64,000 nucleotides of DNA from an uncultured Lachnospiraceae bacterium (GCA_946628415.1 CAMOWK010000005.1:1-64000); one strand, 5' to 3'; counted from the first letter of the stretch, positions 32,380-42,195 are shown. Numbers and translations are program-made. The notes: generated by a model from the letters alone, not told the origin.

Positions 32380-34851
32380 TTGAACGACAGATTTCCTCTT
32401 GCGCTTCCGGAAGGTACAGTCCTTGCGGGGCAGTATGTTATCGAGAAGGTGCTCGGACAGGGCGGCTTCGGAATAACATATAAAGCAGTTGATCATAATA
32501 CAGGGAAGTACGTCGCTGTTAAGGAGTTTTTCCCTGACAGTATGGCTACAAGAAGTGCCACCATGGTTATTCCGTTTACAGGTGAACGTGGTGACAGTTT
32601 TAATTATGGCAAGGATTGTTTCCTTAAGGAGGCAGAAACGCTTGCCAGGTTTATCGGAAATGAAAATATAGTCAGAATCTTCACATATTTTGAAGAGAAC
32701 AGCACGGCTTATTTCGTAATGGAATACATCGAGGGTAAAAGCTTCGATGTATATATCAGAGAGCGTGGCGGAAGAGTTAGCTTCGACGAAGCGGCAGCTG
32801 TTCTTATTCCAGTCATGGATGCCTTAAATGATGTTCACAGTAAAGGCATCGTTCATAGAGATGTTACCCCGGATAATATTTATATAACGAATGATGGAGT
32901 GGTTAAGCTCCTTGACTTTGGCGCGGCGAGATACAGTCTCGGAGATAAAAGCCGGAGTCTTGATGTAGTACTTAAGCATGGCTTCGCACCTAAGGAACAG
33001 TATACGAGGCGCGGTAAGCAGGGACCGTTTACAGATGTATATTCCCTCGGCGCTTCATTTTACTATGCGATAACAGGGAAAAGACCTCCTGATTCAGTTG
33101 AAAGAATGGATAATGACGAGCTTATTCCGCCGAGTAGTCTCGGGGCGGATATAGGTCGTGTCCCTGAACAGGCGATACTTAATGCTCTTAATGTTCAGCC
33201 GGGCGACAGATTCCAGAGTATGGCTGCATTTAAAAATGCAATGCTCGGAGCCAAGGCTATAGATGCGCAGGAAAAGGCAGCCTACGGGACAGGATATTAC
33301 AATACTCAGATTTCCGGCACAGAGCTCTATAACGGTGGGGCGTACGGCAGTCAGAATCCCGGTACAAACTATCAGCAGAGTGGCGCACAGTACGCGCAGG
33401 GAACTGGAAACAGTCAATATGGCAGTCAAGGCTATGGGACAAACTATCAGCAGAGTGGCGCACAGTACGCGCAGGGAACCGGAAACAGTCAATATGGCAG
33501 TCAAGGCTATGGGACAAACTATCAGCAAAGTAACCGTACTGCGCCGGTTGGGAATTATGGCTCAGGCAGTAATTCGGGTTCAGGTAAAAAGAAGAATATC
33601 ATTCCGATAATCATAATCGCATCCGCGGTTGCAGTGCTTCTTCTTGTGATCGGAACTATTGCTATTGTAAAGTCAGGTTCGAAGAAAACCGAAGCCACGA
33701 CTGTAGCAACGGGAACTACAGAGAATATAACAGATGAGATGACGACGGCAGAACCGGTTACTACCCATAGGGATACAGTTGATATCTCAACTCCAAGCAC
33801 GGAAGCGACGACTGAAGGTACGACGGAAAGCACAACAGAGGCGCCGAATAACGGAGATCTTTTTCCGGACATTCTCGGAAATACTCCGGGTAATCTTTCA
33901 AATCTCGGGCTAGTTGCTCTTGACAGCAGCGGAGCGGAATATGATGCCGATTATGTCGGAAAGAGGCTTATAAAATATGTTAAGGATGGAGCTGATGAAG
34001 TCCTTTACGAAGGCGCATACATATGGAATTTAAGTATAGTAGATGATACTTTGTACTTTATAGCAAACCGGAAGGCTTATACCATGAGTCTTGACGGAAC
34101 GAATCTTGAGGAGATACGGGAACTCAGTCAGTATGATGATATTGAGACGCTGTTTGTTTCGGAAGATTATTACTTTGCATTGAGAGTTGATATGGGTAAT
34201 GACATTTCAAGAATCATTTCAGTGCAGAGAAGAAGCGGAACACTCCTCGGTGAGATAAGACTTGATTATGAATTTGATCAGGAAGCACACATCGGTTCGA
34301 GACAGGTGACATTTTCAAATGGGAAAATGTACTACCTTCTTACATCAAATGACGGGAAAAACTATTCGGCGGACGCTGGAGAGCATTTGTGGTGTCTCCC
34401 TGCAGGAAACTTATCGGCTACACCGGAGGCATGCCTTGACTTTAATGGATACTGTGGCGAAATCGTTGCCGATGATAATTACATTTACTGCCTTACAGGC
34501 GATGCCGACCTTAAAGGCCTTTTGTACGGTATAGCAATGGCAAAGCTCTCTGACTATTCAGTGGTGGCGGACTTTAATTGGGACAAGGAACAGTTTCAGT
34601 TCAATTATATAAATGTAAGAGATGACAGGCTTAGCGTAATATCGCAGGGTGACGGCGGCACATCGATAATGTCAGTCAAGCCGGTTCCAAACGCTGAAAG
34701 CTGGACCCTTAATTATGTCAAAACTATAGAGACAGATACTTTCATATTCGGGCTTAATGATATGAACAATGGTTATTACTTTATAGAAAATGACAAGGGA
34801 ATCTTCTTTATGGGACATGATGGAAACGGATATTCCAATATTTCAGAATAA
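32380..34851 (+). CDS. Membrane Ser/Thr kinase A with 25-residue repeats and DUF5050-like sensor
   Basis: 823 residues, starting at TTG 32380 after AAAGGAGAAGG. Kinase domain about 19-290 with GQGGFG (26-31), K48, HRDVTPDN (159-166) and DFG (179-181). A juxtamembrane linker (300-400) contains a 25-residue Gln/Tyr/Gly unit present twice plus a partial third. Membrane helix 407-430, a Thr/Glu stalk (about 436-490), then an external domain (about 495-823) with DDTLYFIANRKAYTM-type strands resembling DUF5050 beta-propeller proteins. First gene of the signalling island; 22 bases before kinase B. Confidence 0.93.
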   Translation: MNDRFPLALPEGTVLAGQYVIEKVLGQGGFGITYKAVDHNTGKYVAVKEFFPDSMATRSATMVIPFTGERGDSFNYGKDCFLKEAETLARFIGNENIVRIFTYFEENSTAYFVMEYIEGKSFDVYIRERGGRVSFDEAAAVLIPVMDALNDVHSKGIVHRDVTPDNIYITNDGVVKLLDFGAARYSLGDKSRSLDVVLKHGFAPKEQYTRRGKQGPFTDVYSLGASFYYAITGKRPPDSVERMDNDELIPPSSLGADIGRVPEQAILNALNVQPGDRFQSMAAFKNAMLGAKAIDAQEKAAYGTGYYNTQISGTELYNGGAYGSQNPGTNYQQSGAQYAQGTGNSQYGSQGYGTNYQQSGAQYAQGTGNSQYGSQGYGTNYQQSNRTAPVGNYGSGSNSGSGKKKNIIPIIIIASAVAVLLLVIGTIAIVKSGSKKTEATTVATGTTENITDEMTTAEPVTTHRDTVDISTPSTEATTEGTTESTTEAPNNGDLFPDILGNTPGNLSNLGLVALDSSGAEYDADYVGKRLIKYVKDGADEVLYEGAYIWNLSIVDDTLYFIANRKAYTMSLDGTNLEEIRELSQYDDIETLFVSEDYYFALRVDMGNDISRIISVQRRSGTLLGEIRLDYEFDQEAHIGSRQVTFSNGKMYYLLTSNDGKNYSADAGEHLWCLPAGNLSATPEACLDFNGYCGEIVADDNYIYCLTGDADLKGLLYGIAMAKLSDYSVVADFNWDKEQFQFNYINVRDDRLSVISQGDGGTSIMSVKPVPNAESWTLNYVKTIETDTFIFGLNDMNNGYYFIENDKGIFFMGHDGNGYSNISE
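33364..33513 (+). repeat. 75-bp tandem repeat in kinase A linker
   Basis: Two 75-base units, almost identical (one T/C difference seen), with a partial third after 33514. They encode the 25-residue linker repeat and keep frame. Copy number is likely to vary between strains. Confidence 0.88.
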
Positions 34852-34873
34852 ACTTGGTAAGGAGAATGACATC

Positions 34874-37354
34874 GTGAGTGAAAAATATCCTTTAGCACTC
34901 CCGGAAGGCACAGTACTTGCGGGACAGTATTTGATAGAAAAAGTGCTCGGACAGGGCGGGTTCGGTATAACATATAAAGCAACTGACCACACGACCGGAC
35001 AAAAGGTCGCGCTCAAGGAGTTCTTCCCTGACAGCATGGCAACAAGAACAGGAACCAGTGTCGTGCCTTTTAATGGGGAACGTGGAGAAAGCTTTCTATA
35101 TGGAAAAGACTGTTTTCTTCAGGAAGCGGAAACTCTTGCTCAGTTCATAGGAAATGAAAATATAGTCAGAATATTCACATATTTCGAAGAGAACGGCACT
35201 GCATATTTCGTTATGGAATACATTGAAGGAACAAGTTTTGATGTATATATCAAAGAGCATGGCGGCAAGATTTCGTTTGATAAAGCGGCTGCAGTTCTTA
35301 TACCTGTAATGGATGCCCTAAGTGCGGTGCACAGTAAAGGCATAGTGCACAGAGATGTAACTCCGGATAATATTTACATTACTAATGACGGCGTGGTAAA
35401 GCTTCTTGATTTCGGAGCAGCAAGATACAGCCTCGGAGATAAGAGCCGAAGCCTTGATGTGGTACTTAAACATGGATTCGCTCCGAAGGAGCAGTACACA
35501 AGGCGAGGAAAGCAGGGACCATTTACGGACGTTTATTCCCTTGGCGCTTCATTTTATTTTGCGATAACAGGCAAGAGACCTCCTGATTCTGTTGAAAGGA
35601 TGGATGAAGACGAACTTGTACCGCCAAGTAATCTCGGAGCTAAGATAGGGCGTGTTCCGGAGCAGGCAATACTAAATGCGCTCAATGTCCAGCCGGGAGA
35701 CAGATTCCAGTCAATGGCTGCATTTAAAAATGCAATGCTCGGCGCACAGGCTATTGATGAGAGCGAAAAACAGGCGGCAGCTTACGGCGCATATGGGCAG
35801 CAGAGTTATGGCGGTGGCTACGGCAGCGGAAACGGCGGAAGTTACGGCGGTGGAAACAGTGGTGGCGGCTATGGCAGCGGAAGCAGTGGCGGTGGCTACG
35901 GCAGCGGAAATGGCGGAAGTTACGGCGGTGGAAACAGTGGTGGCGGCTATGGCAGCGGAAACGGTGGCGGTGGCTACGGTAGTGGAAACAGTGGCAGCTA
36001 CGGCAGTGGCTATAACGGAAACTACAGCAGTGGAAACAGTGGCAGCGGCGGCTATAACAGTGGCTTTAGCAGCGGAAATACCTACGGTGGAAATGTAAGT
36101 CAGTACGGTGGAAGCAGTACAGGATCCGGTGGCACATATCCGGCGAAACAGAAATCAGGCGGAAAGAATAAAGCTCTTCCTATAATAATAATCGCCGGGG
36201 CTGTAGTTCTGGCAATCATACTCTTCGTTGTTATCGCAGCTATAGGAAGCAGAACCGGGAGTGAACCGAATACTTATGCAAATACGGCGGATACAACCGA
36301 AGAAGGGACAACAACAGCCGATAATGGTAATGTAACGACAGAAGATATCTCCGGCGGTACAAGGGAACTCATGCCCGAGATTCTGGGAAATAACACGAAT
36401 AACATCAAGTATTCCGGATATGTTGCGCTGTCCGAAGCAGGTCAGGAATTTGATATAGATTTTAAAAACAACAAACTGCTCAAATATGTAAATAACGGTG
36501 CTGATCAGGTTCTTGATACCGGAGGACCGCTCTGGTCGATGAGTGTAATAGGAGATACGATATATTACGTCAATGGCCGAAAGGGATATACGATAGGTGT
36601 TGACGGCTCAAACAAAGCAGAGATTCCGGAATTGTCAGCATATTCAGATATAGAGCAACTCTACGTTTCAGAAGATTATTATTTCATTTTCAGATGTAAT
36701 ACGGATGCCGGAGTAAGCAGGCTTGTATCTGTTGAACGCGGAACAGGAGCAGTTGCCGGTGAGCTGGCAATGGATTATGAGTCAAATAAGGATGAAAATA
36801 TCGGCGGCTATTCATTCACATTTATAAATGGTTATATATTCTATGTTAAGAGGTCGTCAAACGGTATAGATTATTCGGCGGATGCGGACCTTTGTCTCTG
36901 GAAGGCTCCCGCAGGAAGGCTCGGATATCAGGCAGAAAAATGCTCTTCATTTAATGTCAACTGTGATTCGATTATTTCCGAAGGTAACTATGTGTATTGT
37001 CTCTGTGGTACACACTATGACTGTAATGGTATCGTTGCATATGACATTTATAAAGATGATATCGTGGCGGATTTTTCATGGGATGATGCTCTTTACTCAT
37101 TTAGCTGTCTTAATGTAAATAACGGAACGCTTTCAGTTATTTCAATAGATGATGGAGGTACGACTCTTTATTCCATTGATGCAGATGTTTCACTTGAAAC
37201 CTGGCATCTTACGGAAGTGGCTTCTTACGAAGCCGGAGACTATTTCTTTGTACTTAATACAACAAAAAATGGTTATATCCTCGTATCGACTGAGAAAGGA
37301 ACCATTTTCCAGCCAAAGGATGGCGGAAGCTATACGGTTATTGATGGTAATTAA
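34874..37354 (+). CDS. Membrane Ser/Thr kinase B with Gly-rich linker and DUF5050-like sensor
   Basis: 826 residues, starting at GTG 34874 nine bases after AAGGAG; the frame is open upstream into kinase A but has no site there. Kinase motifs sit at the same residues as kinase A (K48, D161, D179) with very high identity. The linker (about 304-420) is instead Gly/Ser/Tyr/Asn with GGYGSGN-type units. Membrane helix 434-457 and an external DUF5050-like domain (about 495-826) follow. A tandem duplicate of kinase A whose linker has been replaced or rewritten. Confidence 0.93.
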   Translation: MSEKYPLALPEGTVLAGQYLIEKVLGQGGFGITYKATDHTTGQKVALKEFFPDSMATRTGTSVVPFNGERGESFLYGKDCFLQEAETLAQFIGNENIVRIFTYFEENGTAYFVMEYIEGTSFDVYIKEHGGKISFDKAAAVLIPVMDALSAVHSKGIVHRDVTPDNIYITNDGVVKLLDFGAARYSLGDKSRSLDVVLKHGFAPKEQYTRRGKQGPFTDVYSLGASFYFAITGKRPPDSVERMDEDELVPPSNLGAKIGRVPEQAILNALNVQPGDRFQSMAAFKNAMLGAQAIDESEKQAAAYGAYGQQSYGGGYGSGNGGSYGGGNSGGGYGSGSSGGGYGSGNGGSYGGGNSGGGYGSGNGGGGYGSGNSGSYGSGYNGNYSSGNSGSGGYNSGFSSGNTYGGNVSQYGGSSTGSGGTYPAKQKSGGKNKALPIIIIAGAVVLAIILFVVIAAIGSRTGSEPNTYANTADTTEEGTTTADNGNVTTEDISGGTRELMPEILGNNTNNIKYSGYVALSEAGQEFDIDFKNNKLLKYVNNGADQVLDTGGPLWSMSVIGDTIYYVNGRKGYTIGVDGSNKAEIPELSAYSDIEQLYVSEDYYFIFRCNTDAGVSRLVSVERGTGAVAGELAMDYESNKDENIGGYSFTFINGYIFYVKRSSNGIDYSADADLCLWKAPAGRLGYQAEKCSSFNVNCDSIISEGNYVYCLCGTHYDCNGIVAYDIYKDDIVADFSWDDALYSFSCLNVNNGTLSVISIDDGGTTLYSIDADVSLETWHLTEVASYEAGDYFFVLNTTKNGYILVSTEKGTIFQPKDGGSYTVIDGN
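35806..36115 (+). repeat. Gly-rich low-complexity repeat in kinase B
   Basis: Irregular tandem units coding GGYGSGN and GSYGGGNSG. The base pattern ggcggtggctacggcagc recurs with small changes, as expected for slippage and unequal exchange. Confidence 0.8.
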
Positions 37355-37404
37355 AACAGTAAATTACAAAACTGTTTGATATATAAAATAAGGAGGTATT
37401 AATT

Positions 37405-38136
37405 ATGGCACTTATCGAGTGTCCAAACGGACATCTTTACAACACTGACCAATACGCAACATGCCCGTACTGTGGGGGTACAATGAATCGTGTTGAATTT
37501 GGTTATGGCGGAGATTCATCTATCGGTAAGACCGCACCGGCAGGTTATGGCGCTCCTGATATGGGGTATGCAGCACCGAATATGGGATATGCAGCGCCGG
37601 GGGGTTACGGCGGACCGGAGTACGGAGCAACAGCAGCACCGGGATTTGGCTATAATGCACAGCCTATGGGGTACGGTGAAGAGGTAGGAGCAACAGTAGC
37701 TCCTTCAAGTTACACAGGTGGAAATGACTCGGCAAAGAAGGATGAGAGTGATGACACCGGAAAGACAGTGGCGGTTCTTAAAAAGAGTCTCAATGTTGAG
37801 CCGATCGCAGGATGGCTTGTATGTATCGAGGGTTCTGACAAGGGTAAGGACTTCCGCATCATGGCAAGAAACAACAGTATCGGAAGAAGTGAGAAAATGG
37901 ATATCTGTCTTAAGGGCGATACTACCATTTCAAGAGAGAATCACGCAAGAATCGCATATGATGTTAAACACAATACATTTCATCTGATTCCTGCAGAAAG
38001 TACGAACAGTATATATCTGAACGGGGAGCCTGTATATGTTCCGACAGTTCTTTCGGCATATGACACTCTTGAGTTCGGAGAAAGCAAATTCCTTTTCGTG
38101 CCTTTCTGTAATGACAAATTTGTATGGCAGAGTTAA
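37405..38136 (+). CDS. Zinc ribbon-FHA protein
   Basis: 243 residues. The N-terminus CPNGHLYNTDQYATCPYCGG (6-25) is a zinc-binding knuckle often found before FHA domains in Firmicutes. A Gly/Tyr/Ala/Pro linker (34-105) with MGYAAP repeats follows, then an FHA domain (about 135-235) with SIGRS, TTISRENH and a TNSIYLNG loop. FHA domains bind phosphothreonine, so it can read marks made by kinases A and B. AAGGAGG precedes the ATG. No membrane segment: cytoplasmic. Confidence 0.9.
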   Translation: MALIECPNGHLYNTDQYATCPYCGGTMNRVEFGYGGDSSIGKTAPAGYGAPDMGYAAPNMGYAAPGGYGGPEYGATAAPGFGYNAQPMGYGEEVGATVAPSSYTGGNDSAKKDESDDTGKTVAVLKKSLNVEPIAGWLVCIEGSDKGKDFRIMARNNSIGRSEKMDICLKGDTTISRENHARIAYDVKHNTFHLIPAESTNSIYLNGEPVYVPTVLSAYDTLEFGESKFLFVPFCNDKFVWQS

Positions 38137-38157
38137 TTACCGGGATGGAGAATTAAT

Positions 38158-38937
38158 ATGCAGGATTTTAATCTAAATGGAGGAAGTCTTTCCTATAAGA
38201 TTGGCAATTTGCAAGGCGTAGGAGCAAGAGCCAGACAAGAGGATTCTTTCGCTGTTGCAAATGCATTTGATGTCGAAAAAATAAGAACAGAAGGTCTTTT
38301 TTTCACAGTTTGCGACGGTATGGGCGGCATGAAGGATGGTAAGAAAGCAAGTGAGACAGCAGTTGCAAGTCTTAGAAATTCATTCATGGAAATGAATCGC
38401 ATGGGTGATATAAGCAGTGAGCTTAGGGACAGTGCTTTTAAAGCTTCAGAAGCTGTTTATTCGGTAATAGGAGGAAGTGGAGGAAGTACCACGGTCACGG
38501 GAGTAATCTATAATGATAAGCTTTACTTTGCGAGCGTCGGAGACAGTTATTTCTTCCTCCTCAGAGATAAAAAGCTTTACAGGCTCAATCATGAGCACAA
38601 CCTAAGACACGAGAAGTATCTGTCCGGGATAAGAAACGGCGATATGGATCCTTCACATTACAGGAATGTTCCTGAGGCGGAGGCGCTTACGGAGTTTCTT
38701 GGAATGGATGGAATCTCTGATGTTGACTGTACGGTAAGACCTATCCCTTTAAAGAAAGGGGATGTGCTTATGCCATGCTCGGACGGTGTGGGAGGAGTTC
38801 TTACGGAGGATGAAGTAAGAAGATGTCTTTCATTTGTATCCGAAAGGTCAATGTGTCAGCAGATCGAGCAGTTTCTAGTGGCTCATGCGAGAAAGAATCA
38901 GGACAATTATACGGCACTAATTATTAAATGCATATAA
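38158..38937 (+). CDS. PP2C-type Ser/Thr phosphatase 1
   Basis: 259 residues. It has the PP2C metal motifs ARQEDS (D29), CDGMGG (53-58), SVGDSYFF and CSDGVGG, and a DNYTALI end. It removes phosphate from Ser/Thr in the cytoplasm, the eraser for the kinases upstream. 21 bases after the FHA gene; GGGATGGAG ribosome site. Confidence 0.92.
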   Translation: MQDFNLNGGSLSYKIGNLQGVGARARQEDSFAVANAFDVEKIRTEGLFFTVCDGMGGMKDGKKASETAVASLRNSFMEMNRMGDISSELRDSAFKASEAVYSVIGGSGGSTTVTGVIYNDKLYFASVGDSYFFLLRDKKLYRLNHEHNLRHEKYLSGIRNGDMDPSHYRNVPEAEALTEFLGMDGISDVDCTVRPIPLKKGDVLMPCSDGVGGVLTEDEVRRCLSFVSERSMCQQIEQFLVAHARKNQDNYTALIIKCI

Positions 38938-38958
38938 TGTATGAAAGTGAGGAGAGTT

Positions 38959-40341
38959 ATGAAAACAAAAATCAGAAAGTCGATTGCGGTAATTGTATTA
39001 TCCGTGATCATGGCTCTGGGGGTCATCCCTATCAAATCATCGGCGGCATTTGACACATCTGTAAGAGAGGGTGTAGTTGTTGTTATGTGCCTCCTTATCG
39101 ATGCTGAAACAGGCGTTCCGTACGATGGCGGACAGGGTACAGGATTTTTTATCGGCGATTTAAACAGTAATCCTGAATACCTTATTACAAATCATCACGT
39201 TGTTGATACTTACCTTAATTATGGTAAGGGAGAAAAATGGCAGGCTCAGCTAACTGATGGAAGAACTGTGTACGTAAGAGCAACAGTAAGGGTTTACTTT
39301 GACAGTGTACAGTATGTTGAGGCAAGAGTTATAGATGCCGATGATGTGGCAGATGTTGCAGTTCTCAGACTTGCAAGTCCTACAGATATGAGAAAAGCAC
39401 TTCCGCTTCGTGTTCCAACAGACAGTGATATAGGAAGCGCTGTATATTGCGTAGGTTATCCGGGAATAGCTGAGAACTTTGTTGTAGAAGCTTCGCAGAA
39501 ATGGGATAAGGAAGATGCAAGTGTAACAAGCGGTACAGTCAGCAGACTTATAACTGTTGCAGGAACAGGAGTAAAGGCTGTTCAGACTGATGCCCAGATT
39601 AATCACGGTAATTCAGGCGGACCTATGGTCAATGATAATGGTGAAGTAATCGGTATCAATTCATGGGGCGTAACAGATAATGGTGAGAAAGAAAATTATG
39701 CCGTTGATATTTCAGAAGTAACTTCAATGCTCAGCAGAAATAACATTCCTTATGTAGAAGGTAATAATGGTGGAAATCCGGGAGGAGAAGATACGACCGA
39801 GGATGGAACTGAGCCATCTACAGAGGAACCAGAAAAGAAAGGCGGAATGAGTACAGGACTTCTTATTGGCATAATTGCAGCAATAGTTGCTGTTATCGCA
39901 GCTATTATAGTAGTTGTTATAGTTGCATCTAAGAAGGGTGGATCAGCACCGGCAGCTGCACAGAATGCAGCACCTCAGGCACCACCGGTTCATCCGGCAC
40001 CTGCAATGCAGGCAGCAAAAAGACCTATGCTCAGGTCAATGTCAACACAGCATAACGGAGCTACATTCCCTGTCGGATCAACACCTGTCATGATAGGTAG
40101 AGATCGTTCATCATGTGCTATAGTATTCCGTGAAGGAACAGCAGGAGTCAGTGGAAAGCACTGTTCAGTAGCTTATGATGCAGCATCAGGTAACTTTATA
40201 GTTACAGATCTTCGTTCATCATATGGTACTTTCCTTATGAATGGACAGAAGCTTCCGGCAAATACACCTTATCAGCTTAAAGCCGGTGACAGCTTCTATG
40301 TAGGTGATAAGCAGAATGTTATCCGTACTGAATTGGGGTAA
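38959..40341 (+). CDS. HtrA-like serine protease with membrane helix and cytoplasmic FHA domain
   Basis: 460 residues from ATG 38959, four bases after GAGGAG; the ATG at 38941 has no ribosome site. N-terminal signal/anchor (8-29); trypsin-like protease (about 35-262) with H80 (NHHVV), D132 (DVADVAVL) and S219 (HGNSGGP); no PDZ domain. A Glu/Thr linker, a membrane helix (299-324), a Pro/Ala linker and a C-terminal FHA domain (about 366-455, MIGRDRSS, GVSGKHC, SSYGTF) follow. The layout puts the protease outside and the FHA domain inside, so cytoplasmic phosphorylation could control, or report, cleavage at the cell surface. Confidence 0.92.
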   Translation: MKTKIRKSIAVIVLSVIMALGVIPIKSSAAFDTSVREGVVVVMCLLIDAETGVPYDGGQGTGFFIGDLNSNPEYLITNHHVVDTYLNYGKGEKWQAQLTDGRTVYVRATVRVYFDSVQYVEARVIDADDVADVAVLRLASPTDMRKALPLRVPTDSDIGSAVYCVGYPGIAENFVVEASQKWDKEDASVTSGTVSRLITVAGTGVKAVQTDAQINHGNSGGPMVNDNGEVIGINSWGVTDNGEKENYAVDISEVTSMLSRNNIPYVEGNNGGNPGGEDTTEDGTEPSTEEPEKKGGMSTGLLIGIIAAIVAVIAAIIVVVIVASKKGGSAPAAAQNAAPQAPPVHPAPAMQAAKRPMLRSMSTQHNGATFPVGSTPVMIGRDRSSCAIVFREGTAGVSGKHCSVAYDAASGNFIVTDLRSSYGTFLMNGQKLPANTPYQLKAGDSFYVGDKQNVIRTELG

Positions 40342-40344
40342 AAA

Positions 40345-41064
40345 ATGATTGACGTATACGAATATACTAATCAAGGCGGAAGAAGTTACAATGAAGATTC
40401 TGTAGGTTCTGTGGTTCAGGATAACAGCGGGATTTTCGTTGTGGCTGACGGATTGGGCGGACATGCATTTGGAGAACTTGCATCGGCATGTGCAAGGGAT
40501 ACCCTGCTCTCGGAGTGGACTCCGGGGGCGGCAAATCGCCCTGAGTGGTTTAACGCCGAGATTGAAAAAGCTAATAATAATATTCTCATGCTTCAGCAGG
40601 AAAAAGGGGACATAATGAAAAGTACCATTGTTACCCTTTCTATAGATAACGGCATGGCAGTATGGGCTCATTCGGGAGATTCAAGGCTCTACTATTTCCA
40701 TAACGGCTGGCTCCACACATGTACCGAGGATCATTCGGTTGCATTTAAAAAATATAAAGCCGGTGAGATTTCCAGAGAAGCTATCGCAAAAGATGAGGAT
40801 CAGTCAGCCCTGCTAAGGACGCTTGGAGGACCTGACAGATATGAACCTACGATAGGCGGGCTTCAGGAACCTTTAATTCCAGGAGATGCATTTTTCCTTT
40901 GCTCTGATGGGGCATGGGAGTTTCTTAAGGATGAAGAGATTAATATTGACCTTGCTAAAGCAGAAGATGCAAAACACTGGGCAGAACTTATGCTGCTCAG
41001 AATGATGGACAGAATAGAGGGCGGAAATGATAATCTGACACTGCAGACTATCATGATAAGATAA
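40345..41064 (+). CDS. PP2C-type Ser/Thr phosphatase 2
   Basis: 239 residues. Motifs NQGGRSYNEDS, VADGLGGH, HSGDSRLYYF, CSDGAWE and GGNDNLT match the PP2C/Stp1 class found beside bacterial Ser/Thr kinases and FHA proteins. Only three bases separate it from the protease gene. A second phosphatase in one run suggests separate substrates or partners. Confidence 0.93.
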   Translation: MIDVYEYTNQGGRSYNEDSVGSVVQDNSGIFVVADGLGGHAFGELASACARDTLLSEWTPGAANRPEWFNAEIEKANNNILMLQQEKGDIMKSTIVTLSIDNGMAVWAHSGDSRLYYFHNGWLHTCTEDHSVAFKKYKAGEISREAIAKDEDQSALLRTLGGPDRYEPTIGGLQEPLIPGDAFFLCSDGAWEFLKDEEINIDLAKAEDAKHWAELMLLRMMDRIEGGNDNLTLQTIMIR

Positions 41065-41130
41065 AACGCCGCCTTAATTGCCGGCAAAAAGATACATGAG
41101 TGCAGGCAAATTAGGTTAGGAGGAAACAGT

Positions 41131-42195
41131 GTGAATAAAAAAATTGGGATATGGCTTATAGCCCTGTCACTTATATTTGCATATAGTATTCCGCTAAATG
41201 CGGATGCCGCGGGAGTATCCGGTGGAACCATGACCGGGATAGATAACGCGTTGGTTACTGTGACTCTTAAGGAAGACTTGGGAGGAATAAACTTCGCGAA
41301 GGGAACTCCCGGAGGAAATACAGCAACCGAGAGTACTGAAGATACCACGGATGAACCTGACAATCCAAGTAATCCCGATAAAAATCCGAATACTCCCGGT
41401 ATAAAGAAGCCGGAACCACCTGTCATAGAATCTCCGGACGGAAAAACTCCGGGAGTTCAGGAGCCGACAGAAGCCCCTTCATCAGAAGATGGAAGTACTG
41501 AAGCAGAGTCAAGTGAAGACACTGAAAAGACTACTACAGAGAATGACACTGAAGAAGACACAAGTACGGAATCTGGTGATGATAAAACAGATACCGAAGA
41601 GGAAACAACGGTTGCTGTTTTGATAGCTACGGGTGATGACGCATCAAGAGATGGAGGGAATACCGCTGAAGGTAAAGGTTTTCCGCTTACAGCGCTGATA
41701 ATCGGTGCATGCGCTCTCATAATTGTCGCTGCGGTTATCGTTGTTATAATAGCGATTTCAAGGGGAAAGAAGAAAGATACATCAGAGCAGACCCTTTCGC
41801 CTGATGTTCCGCCAAATGATTTTGATGATACAGTTCCGCCGATACCGCCTGCATTTGCAGCGGGAGCAGCAGAGGCGTCTTCAGAACTTGGACCGGAACC
41901 GGAGCCAAGACCTTTGAAGCTTGAAGTTTATAACGGAGCGGCCGAGGACAGGACTCTTTACATCAAGAGAGAACTCATTATAGGAAGCGCACCGGATTGT
42001 GACATAGTTATAAATGAAGGCTATGTTGCACCAAAGAATACCAGAATTTCAGTTGTAAATGGAGTGATCTGTATCGAGGACCTCGGTTCCTCAGCAGGAA
42101 CACATGTTGCAGGACTGAGAGTAAGAAATGCAGTACCGCTCAGAAGCGGCGATGTTATATCCATTGGAGAGGCAGAGTTCTGTCTCATATTCTAA
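41131..42195 (+). CDS. Membrane-anchored FHA protein
   Basis: 354 residues, starting at GTG 41131 after TTAGGAGGAAACAGT. A signal peptide (about 1-26) and a long external Thr/Glu/Pro-rich stalk (60-165) precede a membrane helix (185-210), a cytoplasmic linker and an FHA domain (263-354, LIIGSAPDCD, SSAGTHVAG). The external part has no folded domain that I can see. Likely a membrane docking point for phosphorylated partners. Last gene of the island, followed by a terminator. Confidence 0.88.
   Translation: MNKKIGIWLIALSLIFAYSIPLNADAAGVSGGTMTGIDNALVTVTLKEDLGGINFAKGTPGGNTATESTEDTTDEPDNPSNPDKNPNTPGIKKPEPPVIESPDGKTPGVQEPTEAPSSEDGSTEAESSEDTEKTTTENDTEEDTSTESGDDKTDTEEETTVAVLIATGDDASRDGGNTAEGKGFPLTALIIGACALIIVAAVIVVIIAISRGKKKDTSEQTLSPDVPPNDFDDTVPPIPPAFAAGAAEASSELGPEPEPRPLKLEVYNGAAEDRTLYIKRELIIGSAPDCDIVINEGYVAPKNTRISVVNGVICIEDLGSSAGTHVAGLRVRNAVPLRSGDVISIGEAEFCLIF

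Noticed and set aside
35676-36098. 140-residue Ala/Glu/Thr frame within kinase B
   Set aside because: It is a shifted reading of the Gly-rich repeat tract on the same strand.
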